A DNA stretch of 64,000 bases from the NCBI GenBank assembly GCA_002897675.1, contig BDSU01000008.1, positions 1-64,000 on the forward strand, in the 5' to 3' direction. A model generated the notes under the pieces. It made no database searches. It was given only the letters and a program-made list of their open reading frames with translations, and was not told where the DNA came from. Shown here one piece after another: positions 47,864 through 57,864 of the stretch. A program made the position numbers and the translations under genes. Each line of letters begins with the position of its first letter. The first letter of the stretch is position 1. Origin of the DNA: a bacterium BMS3Abin02 (GTDB lineage: Bacteria > Actinomycetota > Acidimicrobiia > Spongiisociales > UBA4744).

Positions 47864-48076
47864 ATGAAGTTTCGACTTGGCCTGGTGCTCGGTTTCGGCC
47901 TCGGATACATCCTCGGAGCGAAAGCCGGCAGGGAACGGTACGAACAGATCGTCGACGCATGCCGTGGACTCACAAAAATCGAGGGAGTCCAGAGCGCTAC
48001 CGACAAGGTGAAGGAAACCGTTGGAGAGGGAATGACAACGGCGTCACAGCGGATCCGGGACCACATCGAGACCTGA
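47864..48076 (+). CDS. YtxH-like small membrane protein
   Basis: 70 residues with AAGGGA before the ATG. One N-terminal glycine-rich helix (FRLGLVLGFGLGYILGAKAG) is followed by RERYEQIVD and an amphipathic helical tail (ATDKVKETVGEG). This is the common actinobacterial YtxH-type layout. Function of the family is unclear; stress related in Bacillus. It is convergent with sigA. Confidence 0.75.
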   Translation: MKFRLGLVLGFGLGYILGAKAGRERYEQIVDACRGLTKIEGVQSATDKVKETVGEGMTTASQRIRDHIET

Positions 48077-48089
48077 CCGGTCACCCGGC

Positions 48090-49223
48090 TCAGTCGTCGC
48101 CGAGGAAGCCCTCGAGCCGCTTCGACCGAGCCGGATGCCGCAGTTTCGCCAGGGCTTTCGTTTCGAGCTGGCGGATCCGCTCTCTGGTCACGCTGAAATG
48201 CTTCCCGACCTCTTCGAGCGTGCGCACCCGCCCATCCTCGAGACCGAACCGCATCACGATGACCTGTCGTTCCCGGTCGTTGAGTTCTTCGAGCGCGTGC
48301 GCGACGTACTCTTGAAGCAGCTTGAAAGCTGCCGCCTCGACCGGAACGTCGGCTTCCGGATCCTGCACGAAATCGCCGAGCGTGGAGTCGTCTTCCTCCC
48401 CGAGCGGGGTCTCGAGCGATACCGGATCCTGAGCGATGCGACGAAGCTCGGAGACCCTGTCGGGGTCCACCTCGAGTTCGGCTGCAATCTCTGCGATCGT
48501 CGGCTCTCGTCCGAGTACCTGCAACAGGCGCCGCTGCGCGTGGGCAAGCTTGTTGATCGTCTCCACCATGTGCACCGGGACTCTGATGGTCCGCCCCTGG
48601 TCGGCGAGGGCCCGCGTCACCGACTGTCGGATCCACCAGGTCGCATACGTCGAGAACTTGAAACCCTTGCGATAGTCGAATTTCTCCACTGCACGCATGA
48701 GGCCGAGATTCCCTTCCTGGATCAAGTCCAGGAGCGGCATACCGCGTCCCACGTACCGCTTGGCGATGGACACGACCAGCCGAAGATTCGCCTCCACGAG
48801 TCGCTGCTGCGCGGTGTCGCCTCGGTGTCGGTCACGCTCGAGAATCGCCCGATCTTCGGCGCTGAGCGACGCGTCCTCGCTTTCAAGCCGCTCTGCGGCA
48901 CGTCGCCCCAACTCGTGCAGCATCGCAAGCTCGACCTCCTGCTGCGGGGTGAGTAACGCAACTCGCCCGATCTCCCTCAGATACATCCGCACGGGATCCG
49001 AGACTGCCATCAGGTCGTCCTCGACGACGCGGATGTCGAGAACGTCCTCGCTGTCCTCCTCGATACGTACGTCGTGGTTCCTCAGCCGGTCGGCGACGTG
49101 ATCGAACGCTTCGACAGGCGCCTTCAAGTCTTCGAGTTCCTGCTGGATCTCGCCCACGGTCACGAACCCGCGCTGGCGGGCGCGTTTGGCAAGGACCTCG
49201 ATCAGGTCATGGAACGATTCCAA
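48090..49223 (-). CDS. sigA: Primary sigma factor (SigA/RpoD)
   Basis: 377 residues from a TTG immediately after the dnaG stop. The N-terminal region 1.1 is short. Region 1.2/2 includes [56 protein letters not shown] and [13 protein letters not shown]; region 3 HMVETINKL; region 4 [38 protein letters not shown]. This is the housekeeping sigma factor of group 1. The dnaG-sigA pair is a classic macromolecular synthesis arrangement. Confidence 0.96.
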   Translation of the reverse strand: MESFHDLIEVLAKRARQRGFVTVGEIQQELEDLKAPVEAFDHVADRLRNHDVRIEEDSEDVLDIRVVEDDLMAVSDPVRMYLREIGRVALLTPQQEVELAMLHELGRRAAERLESEDASLSAEDRAILERDRHRGDTAQQRLVEANLRLVVSIAKRYVGRGMPLLDLIQEGNLGLMRAVEKFDYRKGFKFSTYATWWIRQSVTRALADQGRTIRVPVHMVETINKLAHAQRRLLQVLGREPTIAEIAAELEVDPDRVSELRRIAQDPVSLETPLGEEDDSTLGDFVQDPEADVPVEAAAFKLLQEYVAHALEELNDRERQVIVMRFGLEDGRVRTLEEVGKHFSVTRERIRQLETKALAKLRHPARSKRLEGFLGDD

Positions 49224-50987
49224 CTAGTTCCTCTTTCCCATCTCGCGCTTCTCGCGCTCCAAACCTATCAACTCGCCGAACAAGGTGGAATGGGTCTGCG
49301 GTTCCGATCCCGGATCGATCTGCTCCAACCTGCGGCGAAGCTCCGCCACCTGAGCGTCGAGCCGGCCAATCCCCAACCTGCGGACGAGTGCCGCAGGATC
49401 CTCCAGCGGCTGTTCGTCGACGATCAACGCTCGAACCATCTGGCCGATCCGATCGTTCCGTTCACCGACCACAGCACCCAGCTCAGGGCGCATGCCGGGG
49501 GGAAGGCCGGCCAACGCCTTCTGGAGTAGATCGTATGCGTCGCGATGCTCCTCTCCACCGAAGAGTTCCCGGTCGATTTCGAGTCCCTCGAGTCCGGGAT
49601 GGTTCACGGCAAGAGCCCGAAGGAGTTGACGTTCCGCCTTTTCGATTCCGGACCGGCGAGCGGGTGGACGTTCCTTCACCGGTTTGCTCCGACCGCCGGC
49701 GAAAGCCTCCTCGACGGCCGAGAGGACCGGTGCAAACTCGGAGCCGGCCTTCCTCGCGAGAAAGCGGGCGTACTCGCGACGCACCAGTGAGTCGGGCTGT
49801 CGGGCGAGCAAGCCCACGATCGATCGGATCGCCCGTGCCCGTGCTTCCGGTTCATCCAGGTTGTACCCGGACAGTTCCCTTTCGATCCGAAACTGCAGCA
49901 GAGGCCTCGACTGCTCGATCGCCTCCCGCAGCTCGTCGACTCGCCCGTCCTGCACCATATCGGCAGGATCTCTTCCCTCGGGCATGATCGCGACGCGCAC
50001 GTCGAGATCCAGCTGCACGGGGGTGCGCAGCTCGTCTCCGCGGATCGCGGCTCCGACACCCGCTTGATCGGCATCGAACGCGAGCACGACCCGGTCGGCG
50101 AAGCGGCGTAACACATCGAAGTGATCCTCACCGAGCGCCGTGCCACATGTTGCCACGGCCTGAGGGATCCCGGCCTGATGCATGCCCATCACGTCGGTGT
50201 ATCCCTCGACGATTACCGAGAACCCGGAACGGCTGATGTCCCCCTTCGCCCAGTTGAGACCGTAGAGCAGCCTCGCCTTCCGATAGATCCGGGTCTCAGG
50301 GCTGTTCAGGTATTTCGGCCCCGTGCCTTCGAGGAGACGAGCTCCGAATCCGACCGGGTCGCCACGAAGATCGAAGATCGGGAACATCACCCGGTTCCGA
50401 AACCAGTCCCTGAGCCGTCCCTTGCTCGTCCGGGCTGCAAGGCCGGCGCCCACCATCACCTTCTCCGACACCTTGCGGTCGCGAAGGTGATCGATCAGGG
50501 CGCTCCATTGCTCCGGCGCATAGCCGATCTGGAACCGATCGATCACGTCACCGTCGTAGCCCCGGCCGCGAAGGTAGGCACGCGCCCGGCCTGCATCGAC
50601 ACCGCTTCGGAGACGCTCGTTGTAGAACGAAACGGCGATCCGAACGGCGTCGACCAGGGCCTCCCTCTCCCCTTTTCGACGTGCGGCCTGCGGATCACGA
50701 TGCAGCGTGATACCGGCCTGTGCAGCCAGGTACTCGACTGCCTCGCTGAAGTCCAGACCCTGTGTCTCCTGCACGAACCGAAAGATGTCTCCGCCGGCGC
50801 CACAGCCAAAACAGTGATAGAGCCCTTGGGCGACGTCGATGGACAGCGACGGTGTCTTCTCCTGGTGAAACGGGCAGATCGCCTTGTAACTGCGACCGGT
50901 TCTCTTGACGGTGGTGACCGCTTCGAGCAGATCCACGATATTGACCGAGGATCTGACACGCTCGATGTCGGTACGCTGATAGGCCAT
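49224..50987 (-). CDS. dnaG: DNA primase
   Basis: 587 residues from the ATG at 50987 (MAYQRTDIERVRSSVNIVDLL). CHC2 zinc finger CPFHQEKTPSLSID...YHCFGCG (about residues 38-63), catalytic TOPRIM with VIVEGYTDVMGMHQAGI and the acidic DADQAG triad (about 255-310), and a C-terminal DnaB-binding domain. A longer frame to 51911 runs antisense to the neighbouring pseudogene and is not coding. Synthesises RNA primers at the replication fork. Confidence 0.96.
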   Translation of the reverse strand: MAYQRTDIERVRSSVNIVDLLEAVTTVKRTGRSYKAICPFHQEKTPSLSIDVAQGLYHCFGCGAGGDIFRFVQETQGLDFSEAVEYLAAQAGITLHRDPQAARRKGEREALVDAVRIAVSFYNERLRSGVDAGRARAYLRGRGYDGDVIDRFQIGYAPEQWSALIDHLRDRKVSEKVMVGAGLAARTSKGRLRDWFRNRVMFPIFDLRGDPVGFGARLLEGTGPKYLNSPETRIYRKARLLYGLNWAKGDISRSGFSVIVEGYTDVMGMHQAGIPQAVATCGTALGEDHFDVLRRFADRVVLAFDADQAGVGAAIRGDELRTPVQLDLDVRVAIMPEGRDPADMVQDGRVDELREAIEQSRPLLQFRIERELSGYNLDEPEARARAIRSIVGLLARQPDSLVRREYARFLARKAGSEFAPVLSAVEEAFAGGRSKPVKERPPARRSGIEKAERQLLRALAVNHPGLEGLEIDRELFGGEEHRDAYDLLQKALAGLPPGMRPELGAVVGERNDRIGQMVRALIVDEQPLEDPAALVRRLGIGRLDAQVAELRRRLEQIDPGSEPQTHSTLFGELIGLEREKREMGKRN

Positions 50988-51060
50988 CACGGCGAGTGTA
51001 AACCGGTGCCGTGCCGACGGGAACAGCGACGAACGCCCTCGACTCCGTACAATCGCCGGC

Positions 51061-52390
51061 ATGCGCATCGCGTTTCTCAACCCGCAAGGGGATTTCGATC
51101 CACAGGATCGATACTGGACCCAGCACCCTGACTTCGGTGGCCAGTTGGCAGACGTGAAGCAGGTGACGAACGCGCTCGCCGCCCAAGGACATGACCTCGA
51201 CATCCTTACTCGACGCATCGTCGATCCTCGGGTGGCCCAGCTTCGAAGGCGAGCAGGACGCCTACCCCCGGTGGCGCCCGGATCGTGCGACCCCACGGCG
51301 CAGGACCGAACGACCGGTTCGTGCGTAAAGAGGACCTTTGGTCTCTGCTCGGCTCGGACTGGGTACCCAGCATCCTCGCCTTCTGTGGTGTGGACCTCCC
51401 CGACGTGTTCGCGGCGCACTGTGGCGACGGGATCAGCTCCGTACACGTCCGCTCGAACACGGGGATTCCGTACACGTTCACGGCCCATTCGCTCGGAGCA
51501 CAAGAACGCGACGGCCTGCTCGCCGCCGGCGAATCCGTCAACGAAGACTGCGACCACTTCGCACGGCACCTCGAGGCCGAGCGCGTCGCCATGAACGACG
51601 CCCGCGTCGTGATCACGTCGAACGACCAGGAACGATCTCTCCAATACGGTCATCCCGCTTACGACGGGGCCATCGACCCGAGCGACGACCGGCGTTTCGC
51701 CGTCGTGCCGCCGGGGGTCGACCAATCTGTGTTCTGCCCGGGGTCCGTCGACGAAACCGCTTCTCGACGGATTCGTGCTTTCCCGGAAAGAGATCCCGAA
51801 GCCTCTCGGACCGAACTCCCTGCCGTCGTTTCGTCGAGCAGGCTCGACCCGAAGAAGAATCATCGCGTTCTCGTCGATGCATTCGGTCACAATCGAGAGC
51901 TTCGATCTCATGCAAATCCGCTATTCATCGCGGGGGCGATCAAGGATCCGCTGCGCGACGACGGCTCCGCCTCGCCCGCCGGCCGCCCAGCGCGTCCTCC
52001 CCGACTTGCGTGAAGCGATCGCCTCCTACCGCCTCGGCGGAATCGTCTCGGGTTTCGCCATCAACGGCCGGCTCTCTCTCGCCACCGCGTACCGACTCTT
52101 CACCGCCCGAAAGTCGGTCTTCGCTCTCACGGCACTGTACGAGCCGTTCGGACTCGCGCCCCTCGAGGCAGCGTCGACCGGGCTCCCTGTCGTCGTGACT
52201 CGCAACGGTGGGCCCGTCGAGAGTTTGCGTGACGAACACACGCAGTATGGGATCTTGGTCGACCCGTCCGATCCCGACGACGTTGCGAGCGGTCTCCTCA
52301 GGGCACTCGACCAGCGGCACCACTTCGCCCGAGCGGGCCCTCGCGCATCCATCCGGTCCCACGGAGCCCAACCTGGCATGGTGCGGTCTC
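51061..52390 (+). pseudogene. Sucrose-phosphate-synthase-like glycosyltransferase, frameshifted
   Basis: Begins with an ATG and MRIAFLNPQGDFDPQDRYWT, HPDFGGQLADVKQVTNALAA, the start of SPS-type GT4 enzymes. The frame shifts near 51230 (WPSFEGEQDAYPRWRPD in a second frame) and 51290 (NDRFVRKEDLWSLLGSDWVP, IPYTFTAHSLGAQERDGLLA in a third). It shifts again near 51960 to the C-terminal domain (FALTALYEPFGLAPLEAAST, GLPVVVTRNGGPVESLRDEH). At least three frameshifts, so not functional. The catalytic E-x7-E-like YEPFGLAPLE is still recognisable. Confidence 0.85.
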
Positions 52391-52913
52391 AGGAGCTGAC
52401 GATCCTACGCTTCCGCTCGGTGAACAGATCCGCTACGCCGACGGCGAAGAGCGGGAGAAGCGGCCCCGCGAGCAAGCCCGCCTCTGTAACGGTTCTCAAG
52501 AGCACGAACACATAGGCCGTCACGACTCCGACGGAGATCCAACGTCCGAGCCGCGAGTGCCGCTCGGGGTCGAATCGCAGCGCGATGACACCCCCGGCCC
52601 CGTAGCCTGCCACCATTCCGGTCACCACATCACGGGCCACCGCCAGTACCGGAACGGCAACGACGATAGAGAGCAGCATCGCGACGACCGTGGCGGCCGC
52701 CGGACTCGGATGTTTCGAGCCGAAGGCCAGCACGAGGAACGCAAAGGGGACGGCCGCCAATCCGAGCGCCAGCAACCCGCCCGACTGTGTCTGGCCGTCG
52801 ACCTTGCCGGAGAGGAACGCGAGCAGCATGGCCGCCGAGCTTCCGGCGGCGATCACCGTGGCGAACGTCAGCGCCAACCATGTGCGTCGAGCAGTGATCG
52901 GCTCGTCGGTCAA
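52389..52913 (-). CDS. Integral membrane protein of unknown function
   Basis: 174 residues from a TTG, four base steps after the permease stop. Five or so hydrophobic helices (LALTFATVIAAGSSAAMLLA, LLALGLAAVPFAFLVLAFGS, AATVVAMLLSIVVAVPVLAV and others), no motifs. It closes the sugar importer operon and converges with the SPS-like pseudogene. Family not recognised. Confidence 0.7.
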   Translation of the reverse strand: MTDEPITARRTWLALTFATVIAAGSSAAMLLAFLSGKVDGQTQSGGLLALGLAAVPFAFLVLAFGSKHPSPAAATVVAMLLSIVVAVPVLAVARDVVTGMVAGYGAGGVIALRFDPERHSRLGRWISVGVVTAYVFVLLRTVTEAGLLAGPLLPLFAVGVADLFTERKRRIVSS

Positions 52914-52916
52914 CGA

Positions 52917-53843
52917 TCAGCCTTTGACGGAGCCGGCGGTCAGGCCACGGACGAAGTACCGCTGCAGTGAGAAGAACACCGTCAGCGGGAGGATCATCGT
53001 GATGAACGCGCCCGAAGTCAGCAACTCCCACGCTTCACCGCGGGTGCCGTTCAACTCGGCCAGCGCCTGGGTGATCACCCGTACGTCCTGAGTGCCACCC
53101 AGGAAGACGAGGGCTACCAGGAAGTCGTTCCACACCCAGAGAAACTGGAAGATCGCAAACGACGCCAGGGCAGGCACCGACAGCGGAATGATCAGTCGCC
53201 AGAAGATCGTGAAGTGGTTCGCCCCGTCGATCTTGGCCGACTCGATCGTCGAAGACGGCAGCGAGCCGATGTAGTTCCGCAAGAGATACACCGCGAGGGG
53301 AAGCCCGAAGCCGGTGTGGGCGAGCCACACCGCCATATAGGTTCCGGTCAAACGCAGGTTCGGAAAGATCGTCACCCCCATGAAATGCCCACCGCGTGAG
53401 TACAGGCTGAGGATCGGGATCAGTGCCATCTGCAGCGGAACGACCATCAGACCGACCACCGCCACGAACAGCCACTGGCGGCCCTTGAAATCCATCCAGG
53501 CGAACGCGTACGCAGCGAACGCTGCGATCGTGATCGGAATCACCGTCGCCGGAATCGACACGGCCAGGCTGTTCAGGAAAGCGTTCCCGAAGCCCTCTGA
53601 GGCGAGAACGTCCTTGTAGTTCGCAAGGGTCCACTGGGCCTTGTCGAACAGGTGCGGCAGGACCGTCCACCATCCTGACGTCCGAACCAGATTCGGGTTG
53701 CGGAACGAGCTGATGAGCAGCCCGACCGTCGGTATCATCCACAGCAGCGTGATGATGATGATCGTCAGCTTGCTGGGCATGCGTTCGAAGAGTCGCCGGA
53801 AGAACCCGGGCGTACGGTTGAGGCGGGCCGTTGCCGTCGTCAT
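52917..53843 (-). CDS. Carbohydrate ABC importer permease (MalG/AglG type)
   Basis: 308 residues, six helices, MalG family. The EAA loop reads ESAKIDGANHFTIFWRLIIPLSVPAL; FLWVWNDFLVALVFLG and the late GxxxG-type end RYFVRGLTAGSVKG are typical of CUT1 permeases. It overlaps the MalF-type gene by four bases and should form the membrane channel with it. The closest familiar type is the alpha-glucoside importer AglEFG. No ATPase gene is nearby, so a shared MsiK-like ATPase is likely. Confidence 0.92.
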   Translation of the reverse strand: MTTATARLNRTPGFFRRLFERMPSKLTIIIITLLWMIPTVGLLISSFRNPNLVRTSGWWTVLPHLFDKAQWTLANYKDVLASEGFGNAFLNSLAVSIPATVIPITIAAFAAYAFAWMDFKGRQWLFVAVVGLMVVPLQMALIPILSLYSRGGHFMGVTIFPNLRLTGTYMAVWLAHTGFGLPLAVYLLRNYIGSLPSSTIESAKIDGANHFTIFWRLIIPLSVPALASFAIFQFLWVWNDFLVALVFLGGTQDVRVITQALAELNGTRGEAWELLTSGAFITMILPLTVFFSLQRYFVRGLTAGSVKG

Positions 53844-54967
53844 CGGATCGCCTCCTCCGCCTTGAAGCGCTTCACGTTGAGCACCATGATCGGGATGACC
53901 GCCACGAAGAGCACGACCGCGATCGCGGCACCTTTGCCGTTGTCTCCGAACTTGAAGAACCAGCGGAGCATCCGCTCCGCGATCACCTCCGTGCCGTTCT
54001 GACCGTTCGTCATCACCCAGATGATGTCGAAGATCTTCATCGCATTGATGAACATCGTCGTGGTGACCACCACAATCGTCGACATGATCGATGGAACGAT
54101 CACCCGCCAGAACACCTGGAACTCTCTCGCACCGTCGATGCGGGCAGCCTCGAGGATCTCATCGGGCACGGCCTTGATCCCCGCCGAGAGGATCACCATG
54201 GCAAACCCTGTCTGGAGCCACACCATGACCACCATGAGCAGGAGGTTGTTCCATGGCTGTTCCTGGAGCCACGGAATCGGCTGCTTCCCGGCGCTCACCA
54301 TGATGCCGTTGAGCAGTCCGATCTGATTGCCGAAGCCTTCCGGTCGGAAGCTGTACACGAACCGCCAGACGATCGACGCGCCGACGAACGAAACGGCCAT
54401 CGGCAGGAAGATCAGCGACTTGGCGACCGCTTCACCCCGGTGGAGACGGTCGACGAGTGTGGCGAATCCGAGACCCACCCCGACGGTGAACAAAGGAATG
54501 GCGATGACCCACCCGAAGGTGTTACGGATCGACCGCAGCATCGCCGGGTCGCTGAACACGAACTTGTAGTTGTCCAGACCCACGAATGTCGAGGACGTGG
54601 CATCTTTGAAGCTCAGTATCGTCGTATTGATCGCCGGGTACACCAAGAACACGGACAGAATGACCAGCGCCGGCCCGACGAACACGTACGGGCGAACCCG
54701 TTCTTGCACCCGGTCCGAAAACCGGCTCACTGCGAAATCCATCGCCCAGAACAGCAAGAAGATCCCGCCGACACCGACGATGATCGCCACGAGCGCGAGG
54801 ACCAGCTTCGGGGCGTCGCTCTTCCGAAGGAACTGAAACGTCAGCCAGAGAAGAATGAACGCCACGATCGGCACCCCGAGTGACGCGACCAGTCGAAGAA
54901 CGCCGACCCAGACCGATCGTGCGGCCCGTTCGGCGACAGACGCTTCGGGTTTCATCTCCACACTCAA
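53840..54967 (-). CDS. Carbohydrate ABC importer permease (MalF/AglF type)
   Basis: 375 residues. The N-terminus has two extra helices (residues about 25-50 and 60-90) before the CUT1 core starting RPYVFVGPALVILSVFLVYPAI. EAA loop: EAARIDGAREFQVFWRVIVPSIMSTI. Large outside loop TSSTFVGLDNYKFVFSD follows the first core helix. It pairs with the MalG-like protein downstream. It is separated from the binding-protein gene by a strong terminator-like hairpin. Confidence 0.92.
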   Translation of the reverse strand: MSVEMKPEASVAERAARSVWVGVLRLVASLGVPIVAFILLWLTFQFLRKSDAPKLVLALVAIIVGVGGIFLLFWAMDFAVSRFSDRVQERVRPYVFVGPALVILSVFLVYPAINTTILSFKDATSSTFVGLDNYKFVFSDPAMLRSIRNTFGWVIAIPLFTVGVGLGFATLVDRLHRGEAVAKSLIFLPMAVSFVGASIVWRFVYSFRPEGFGNQIGLLNGIMVSAGKQPIPWLQEQPWNNLLLMVVMVWLQTGFAMVILSAGIKAVPDEILEAARIDGAREFQVFWRVIVPSIMSTIVVVTTTMFINAMKIFDIIWVMTNGQNGTEVIAERMLRWFFKFGDNGKGAAIAVVLFVAVIPIMVLNVKRFKAEEAIR

Positions 54968-55005
54968 ACGCGCTCCTCCTGACGCTCGGCCTGACTATAC
55001 AGAAA

Positions 55006-55032
55006 GGGAGGCGGCCGCATCGGCCGCCTCCC
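55006..55032 (-). terminator. Partial terminator between binding protein and permeases
   Basis: Perfect 12-base stem GGGAGGCGGCCG-CAT-CGGCCGCCTCCC; on the minus strand it is followed by TTTCTGT. It lies between the binding-protein stop (55055) and the first permease start (54967). Such a site gives more binding protein than permease, as known from maltose-type operons. Confidence 0.8.
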
Positions 55033-55054
55033 GAATCGTCAATACCCGTTCGTC

Positions 55055-56359
55055 CTACGAGGACGGCCAGGAATCGTCGATGTCCTTGAGGACTTTGTCG
55101 AGCGAGCTGGGCCCGCCCTGCATGTAGTCGATCATCCCGGTCCAGAACGAGCCGGAGCCCACGACCGAAGGCATCAGGTCGGAGGCGTCGAATCGAGCAC
55201 CGTCGATCTTCAAGGCGGCCACGATGGCGCCGGCCGCCGTACCGGTGATGCTGTCCTTGTAGCAGTCAGGGCCAACGTTGACGTTCGGCGAGATACGCCC
55301 TGCGTCGGTTCCACCCTGAGCACACTGCACGTCCGTTGAGATGAAGTCGTTGAGGAACTCCCGCACCTCCGGGCGATCGGCGAAGACCGCACCGAGCTCA
55401 CCGGCGATGAGCGCACCCTTCTTGCCCGGGTCGATATCCGGGAACGCGAACACGTTGTAGTCTTTGCCGGCGACGAGCGTGCGCCCGTCCGCTGCATCGA
55501 AGAACTGTGTGATGAACGACGCCTGCCGGTGCATGAAGCACGACGGCGGGCTGTTGAACATCGGGTCCGGCGCGTCACGGAAGTCGATCGCGGGGATCTG
55601 TTCCGCGCCACCCAGAACGTATCCGGGGGTGAACGTCACGTCGCCGAGCAGTTCGAAGGCCCGTTTGACCTCTGGGCTCTCGAAGGGCAGCTTGTGCGTG
55701 ACCCACTGGTCATACAGATCGGGACCGGCGGTCCGAAGCATGATGTCTTCGATCCAGTCGGTGCCGGTCCAACCGGTTGCCGCATCCGATCCGAAGCCGA
55801 TGCACCACGGTGTGTTGCCGTCGGCGACCATCTTGTTGCTGAGAGTGATCATCTCGTCCCACGTCTTCGGCACCGTGTACCCGGCGTCGGTGAATGCCGG
55901 CTCCGGATACCACACCAGACTTTTGAGGTTCGTGTTCGTCGGGAGTCCGTAGTGCTTTCCGTTGTACTCACCGAGTGACAACAGGTACTTCCCGAACGTC
56001 GCCTCGAGCGCCGACATGTCGAACCCGAGATCTTCGAGTGCGATCGCCTTGCCGGCCTTCGCCATCTCGATAACCGAGCCCGGCTGCGGATACAAGGCAA
56101 TGTCGGGCGGATTCCCACCGTCGACACGAATCTTGATCTGCTCCTCGAAGCTGTCCGAACCCTCATACGTCGCCGTGTAGTCCTTGTCGGCATTGTTGAT
56201 CTTGTCGTCGATCACCGACTGGACCGCCTGTGCTTCGGTACCGCTGAAGGCCCCGAAAACATTGACCTTCGCCTTCTCTGCGGTTCCTCCGCCCCCTCCG
56301 CAAGCAACCACGATCATGGCCATGATCGCGAGCACGACCAACCATCGCACTCTCTTCAT
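55055..56359 (-). CDS. Carbohydrate ABC importer binding lipoprotein (AglE type)
   Basis: 434 residues. Lipoprotein signal with lipobox MIVVACGGGGG near residue 20. The mature protein is a CUT1 solute-binding protein: VNVFGAFSGTEAQAVQSVID, YEGSDSFEEQIKIRVDGGNPPDIALYPQPG, GLPTNTNLKSLVWYPEPAF, GTDWIEDIMLR. PPDIALYPQPG and the Cys pairs resemble alpha-glucoside (AglE) rather than maltose proteins. Probably binds sucrose, trehalose or similar disaccharides. First gene of the operon. Confidence 0.9.
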   Translation of the reverse strand: MKRVRWLVVLAIMAMIVVACGGGGGTAEKAKVNVFGAFSGTEAQAVQSVIDDKINNADKDYTATYEGSDSFEEQIKIRVDGGNPPDIALYPQPGSVIEMAKAGKAIALEDLGFDMSALEATFGKYLLSLGEYNGKHYGLPTNTNLKSLVWYPEPAFTDAGYTVPKTWDEMITLSNKMVADGNTPWCIGFGSDAATGWTGTDWIEDIMLRTAGPDLYDQWVTHKLPFESPEVKRAFELLGDVTFTPGYVLGGAEQIPAIDFRDAPDPMFNSPPSCFMHRQASFITQFFDAADGRTLVAGKDYNVFAFPDIDPGKKGALIAGELGAVFADRPEVREFLNDFISTDVQCAQGGTDAGRISPNVNVGPDCYKDSITGTAAGAIVAALKIDGARFDASDLMPSVVGSGSFWTGMIDYMQGGPSSLDKVLKDIDDSWPSS

Positions 56360-56450
56360 AGTCTTGTCCTTCCCTCGACATGCGGCCTTGAGGCCGTCAG
56401 CATTTCATGCTACCCGCGAGGAAGTCCTCGCGCCTCTGGGACCGGGGCCC

Positions 56451-57758
56451 TCAGACTCCGAGACGGTCCCGAAGATGGACGATCAACTGATCGATCGAAA
56501 CCCGATCCTGCTCCATCGTGTCGCGATCGCGCACCGTGACGGCACGATCTTCGAGCGAGTCGAAGTCGAACGTGATCGCGTACGGAGTGCCGATCTCGTC
56601 GTGGCGCCGGTACCTACGACCGATCGACTGTGTGACGTCGAGTTCCAGCATGAAATGAGGACGGAGCATGTCGGCAACCTTCTCCGCTTCCGCCACGAGG
56701 TGCGGCTTCTTGGACAGCGGAAGCACGGCGACCTGATACGGGGCCAGCCTCGCGTCCAACCGCAGGACCACCCGTTTCTCTCCCCGGACCTCTTCCTCGT
56801 GGTACGCGTCCATGAGAAACGCGAACGTGGTTCTGGTCGCACCCGCCGCCGGCTCGATGACGTAGGGAAAGAACCGTTCCCCGGACTCGTCATCGAAGTA
56901 GCTGAGGTCCTGGCCACTGGCCTCGGCGTGCGCGCGCAGGTCGAAGTCGGTCCGGTTGGCGATCCCCTCGAGTTCGTCCCAACCCCACGGGTAGCGGTAC
57001 TCGATGTCCGAGCATGCCGCGGCGTAGTGCGCCAACTCGTCGTGACCGTGCGGCCGCAGGCGGATGTTCTCGTCGGCCATGCCGAGATCCAGATACCAGC
57101 GGTGACGCTCACGGGACCAGTACCGATACCATTCGTCCGCCTCTTCGGGTCGGCAGAAGAACTCCATCTCCATCTGTTCGAACTCGCGAGTCCGAAACAC
57201 GAACTGCCCAGGGGTGATCTCGTTGCGGAACGTCTTGCCGACCTGGGCAATGCCGAAAGGAAGTTTCATCCGTGCCGTGCGGCGCACGTTCTCGTAGTTG
57301 ATGAAGATTCCCTGCGCCGTCTCCGGGCGAAGGTACACGAGACCGGCATCGCTCTCCACCGGGCCCATGAACGTCTTGAACATCAGGTTGAACTGGCGTG
57401 GCTCACCAAACGTACCCCGCCGGCCGCAATGTGGACACAGATCCTGGTCTTCGAGCTTGTCCAACCGATAGCGGGTATGACAGCTCGAACATTCGACCAG
57501 CGGGTCCGTGAATGAAGTCTCATGTCCCGAGGCGGCCCAGACTTGGCGTGCCTGAAGAATCGCCGAGTCGAGTCCGACGATGTCTCCGCGTAGCTGCACC
57601 ATCGAACGCCACCACTCGTCCTTGACGTTTCGCAGCACCTGGACGCCCAGCGGGCCGTAGTCGTAGGCGGAGCGCAGACCACCGTAGATCTCCGAGGAAG
57701 GAAACACGAAGCCCCGCCGCTTTGCGAGGTTGACGATGGTGTCGAGTGTGACGGGCAT
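56451..57758 (-). CDS. glyS: Glycyl-tRNA synthetase
   Basis: 435 residues from MPVTLDTIVNLAKRRGFVFP (ATG at 57758). Single-chain class II GlyRS of the archaeal/eukaryotic and actinobacterial kind, not the alpha2beta2 type. Class II motif 2 is FRNEITPGQFVFRTREFEQME, motif 3 GVDRLVL-like is replaced by family blocks around FPYVIEPAAGATRTTFAFL. An inserted zinc knuckle CSSCHTRY...CPHCG is seen. Anticodon-binding domain at the C-terminus (LAPYQVAVLPLSKK). Confidence 0.95.
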   Translation of the reverse strand: MPVTLDTIVNLAKRRGFVFPSSEIYGGLRSAYDYGPLGVQVLRNVKDEWWRSMVQLRGDIVGLDSAILQARQVWAASGHETSFTDPLVECSSCHTRYRLDKLEDQDLCPHCGRRGTFGEPRQFNLMFKTFMGPVESDAGLVYLRPETAQGIFINYENVRRTARMKLPFGIAQVGKTFRNEITPGQFVFRTREFEQMEMEFFCRPEEADEWYRYWSRERHRWYLDLGMADENIRLRPHGHDELAHYAAACSDIEYRYPWGWDELEGIANRTDFDLRAHAEASGQDLSYFDDESGERFFPYVIEPAAGATRTTFAFLMDAYHEEEVRGEKRVVLRLDARLAPYQVAVLPLSKKPHLVAEAEKVADMLRPHFMLELDVTQSIGRRYRRHDEIGTPYAITFDFDSLEDRAVTVRDRDTMEQDRVSIDQLIVHLRDRLGV

Positions 57759-57864
57759 GATCGGCTGCGTCCTCTGGTCGTGGCGGGAACGGGAATGATA
57801 GGCGAGACAGAGTACCCGGTACCGAGTACTTGGCACAGGGTACCGGAAAGGGAAGCGAGTCCGG
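57759..57864. other. Spacer with GGTACC-containing imperfect repeats
   Basis: The 106-base gap between glyS and uppS contains GTACCCGGTACCGAGTAC followed by a second GGGTACCGG. It may form small hairpins. No gene and no clear promoter are seen. Confidence 0.35.

Noticed and set aside
47697-47960. Minus-strand reading frame across tRNA-Asn containing the familiar peptide VAQSAEQRTVNPQVVSSSL
   Set aside because: It is a translation of the tRNA gene itself, a common annotation artefact; the same peptide appears at the orphan att repeat near 38140.
50988-51911. Extension of the dnaG frame by about 300 codons
   Set aside because: It is antisense to the SPS-like pseudogene, and the standard DnaG N-terminus begins at 50987.
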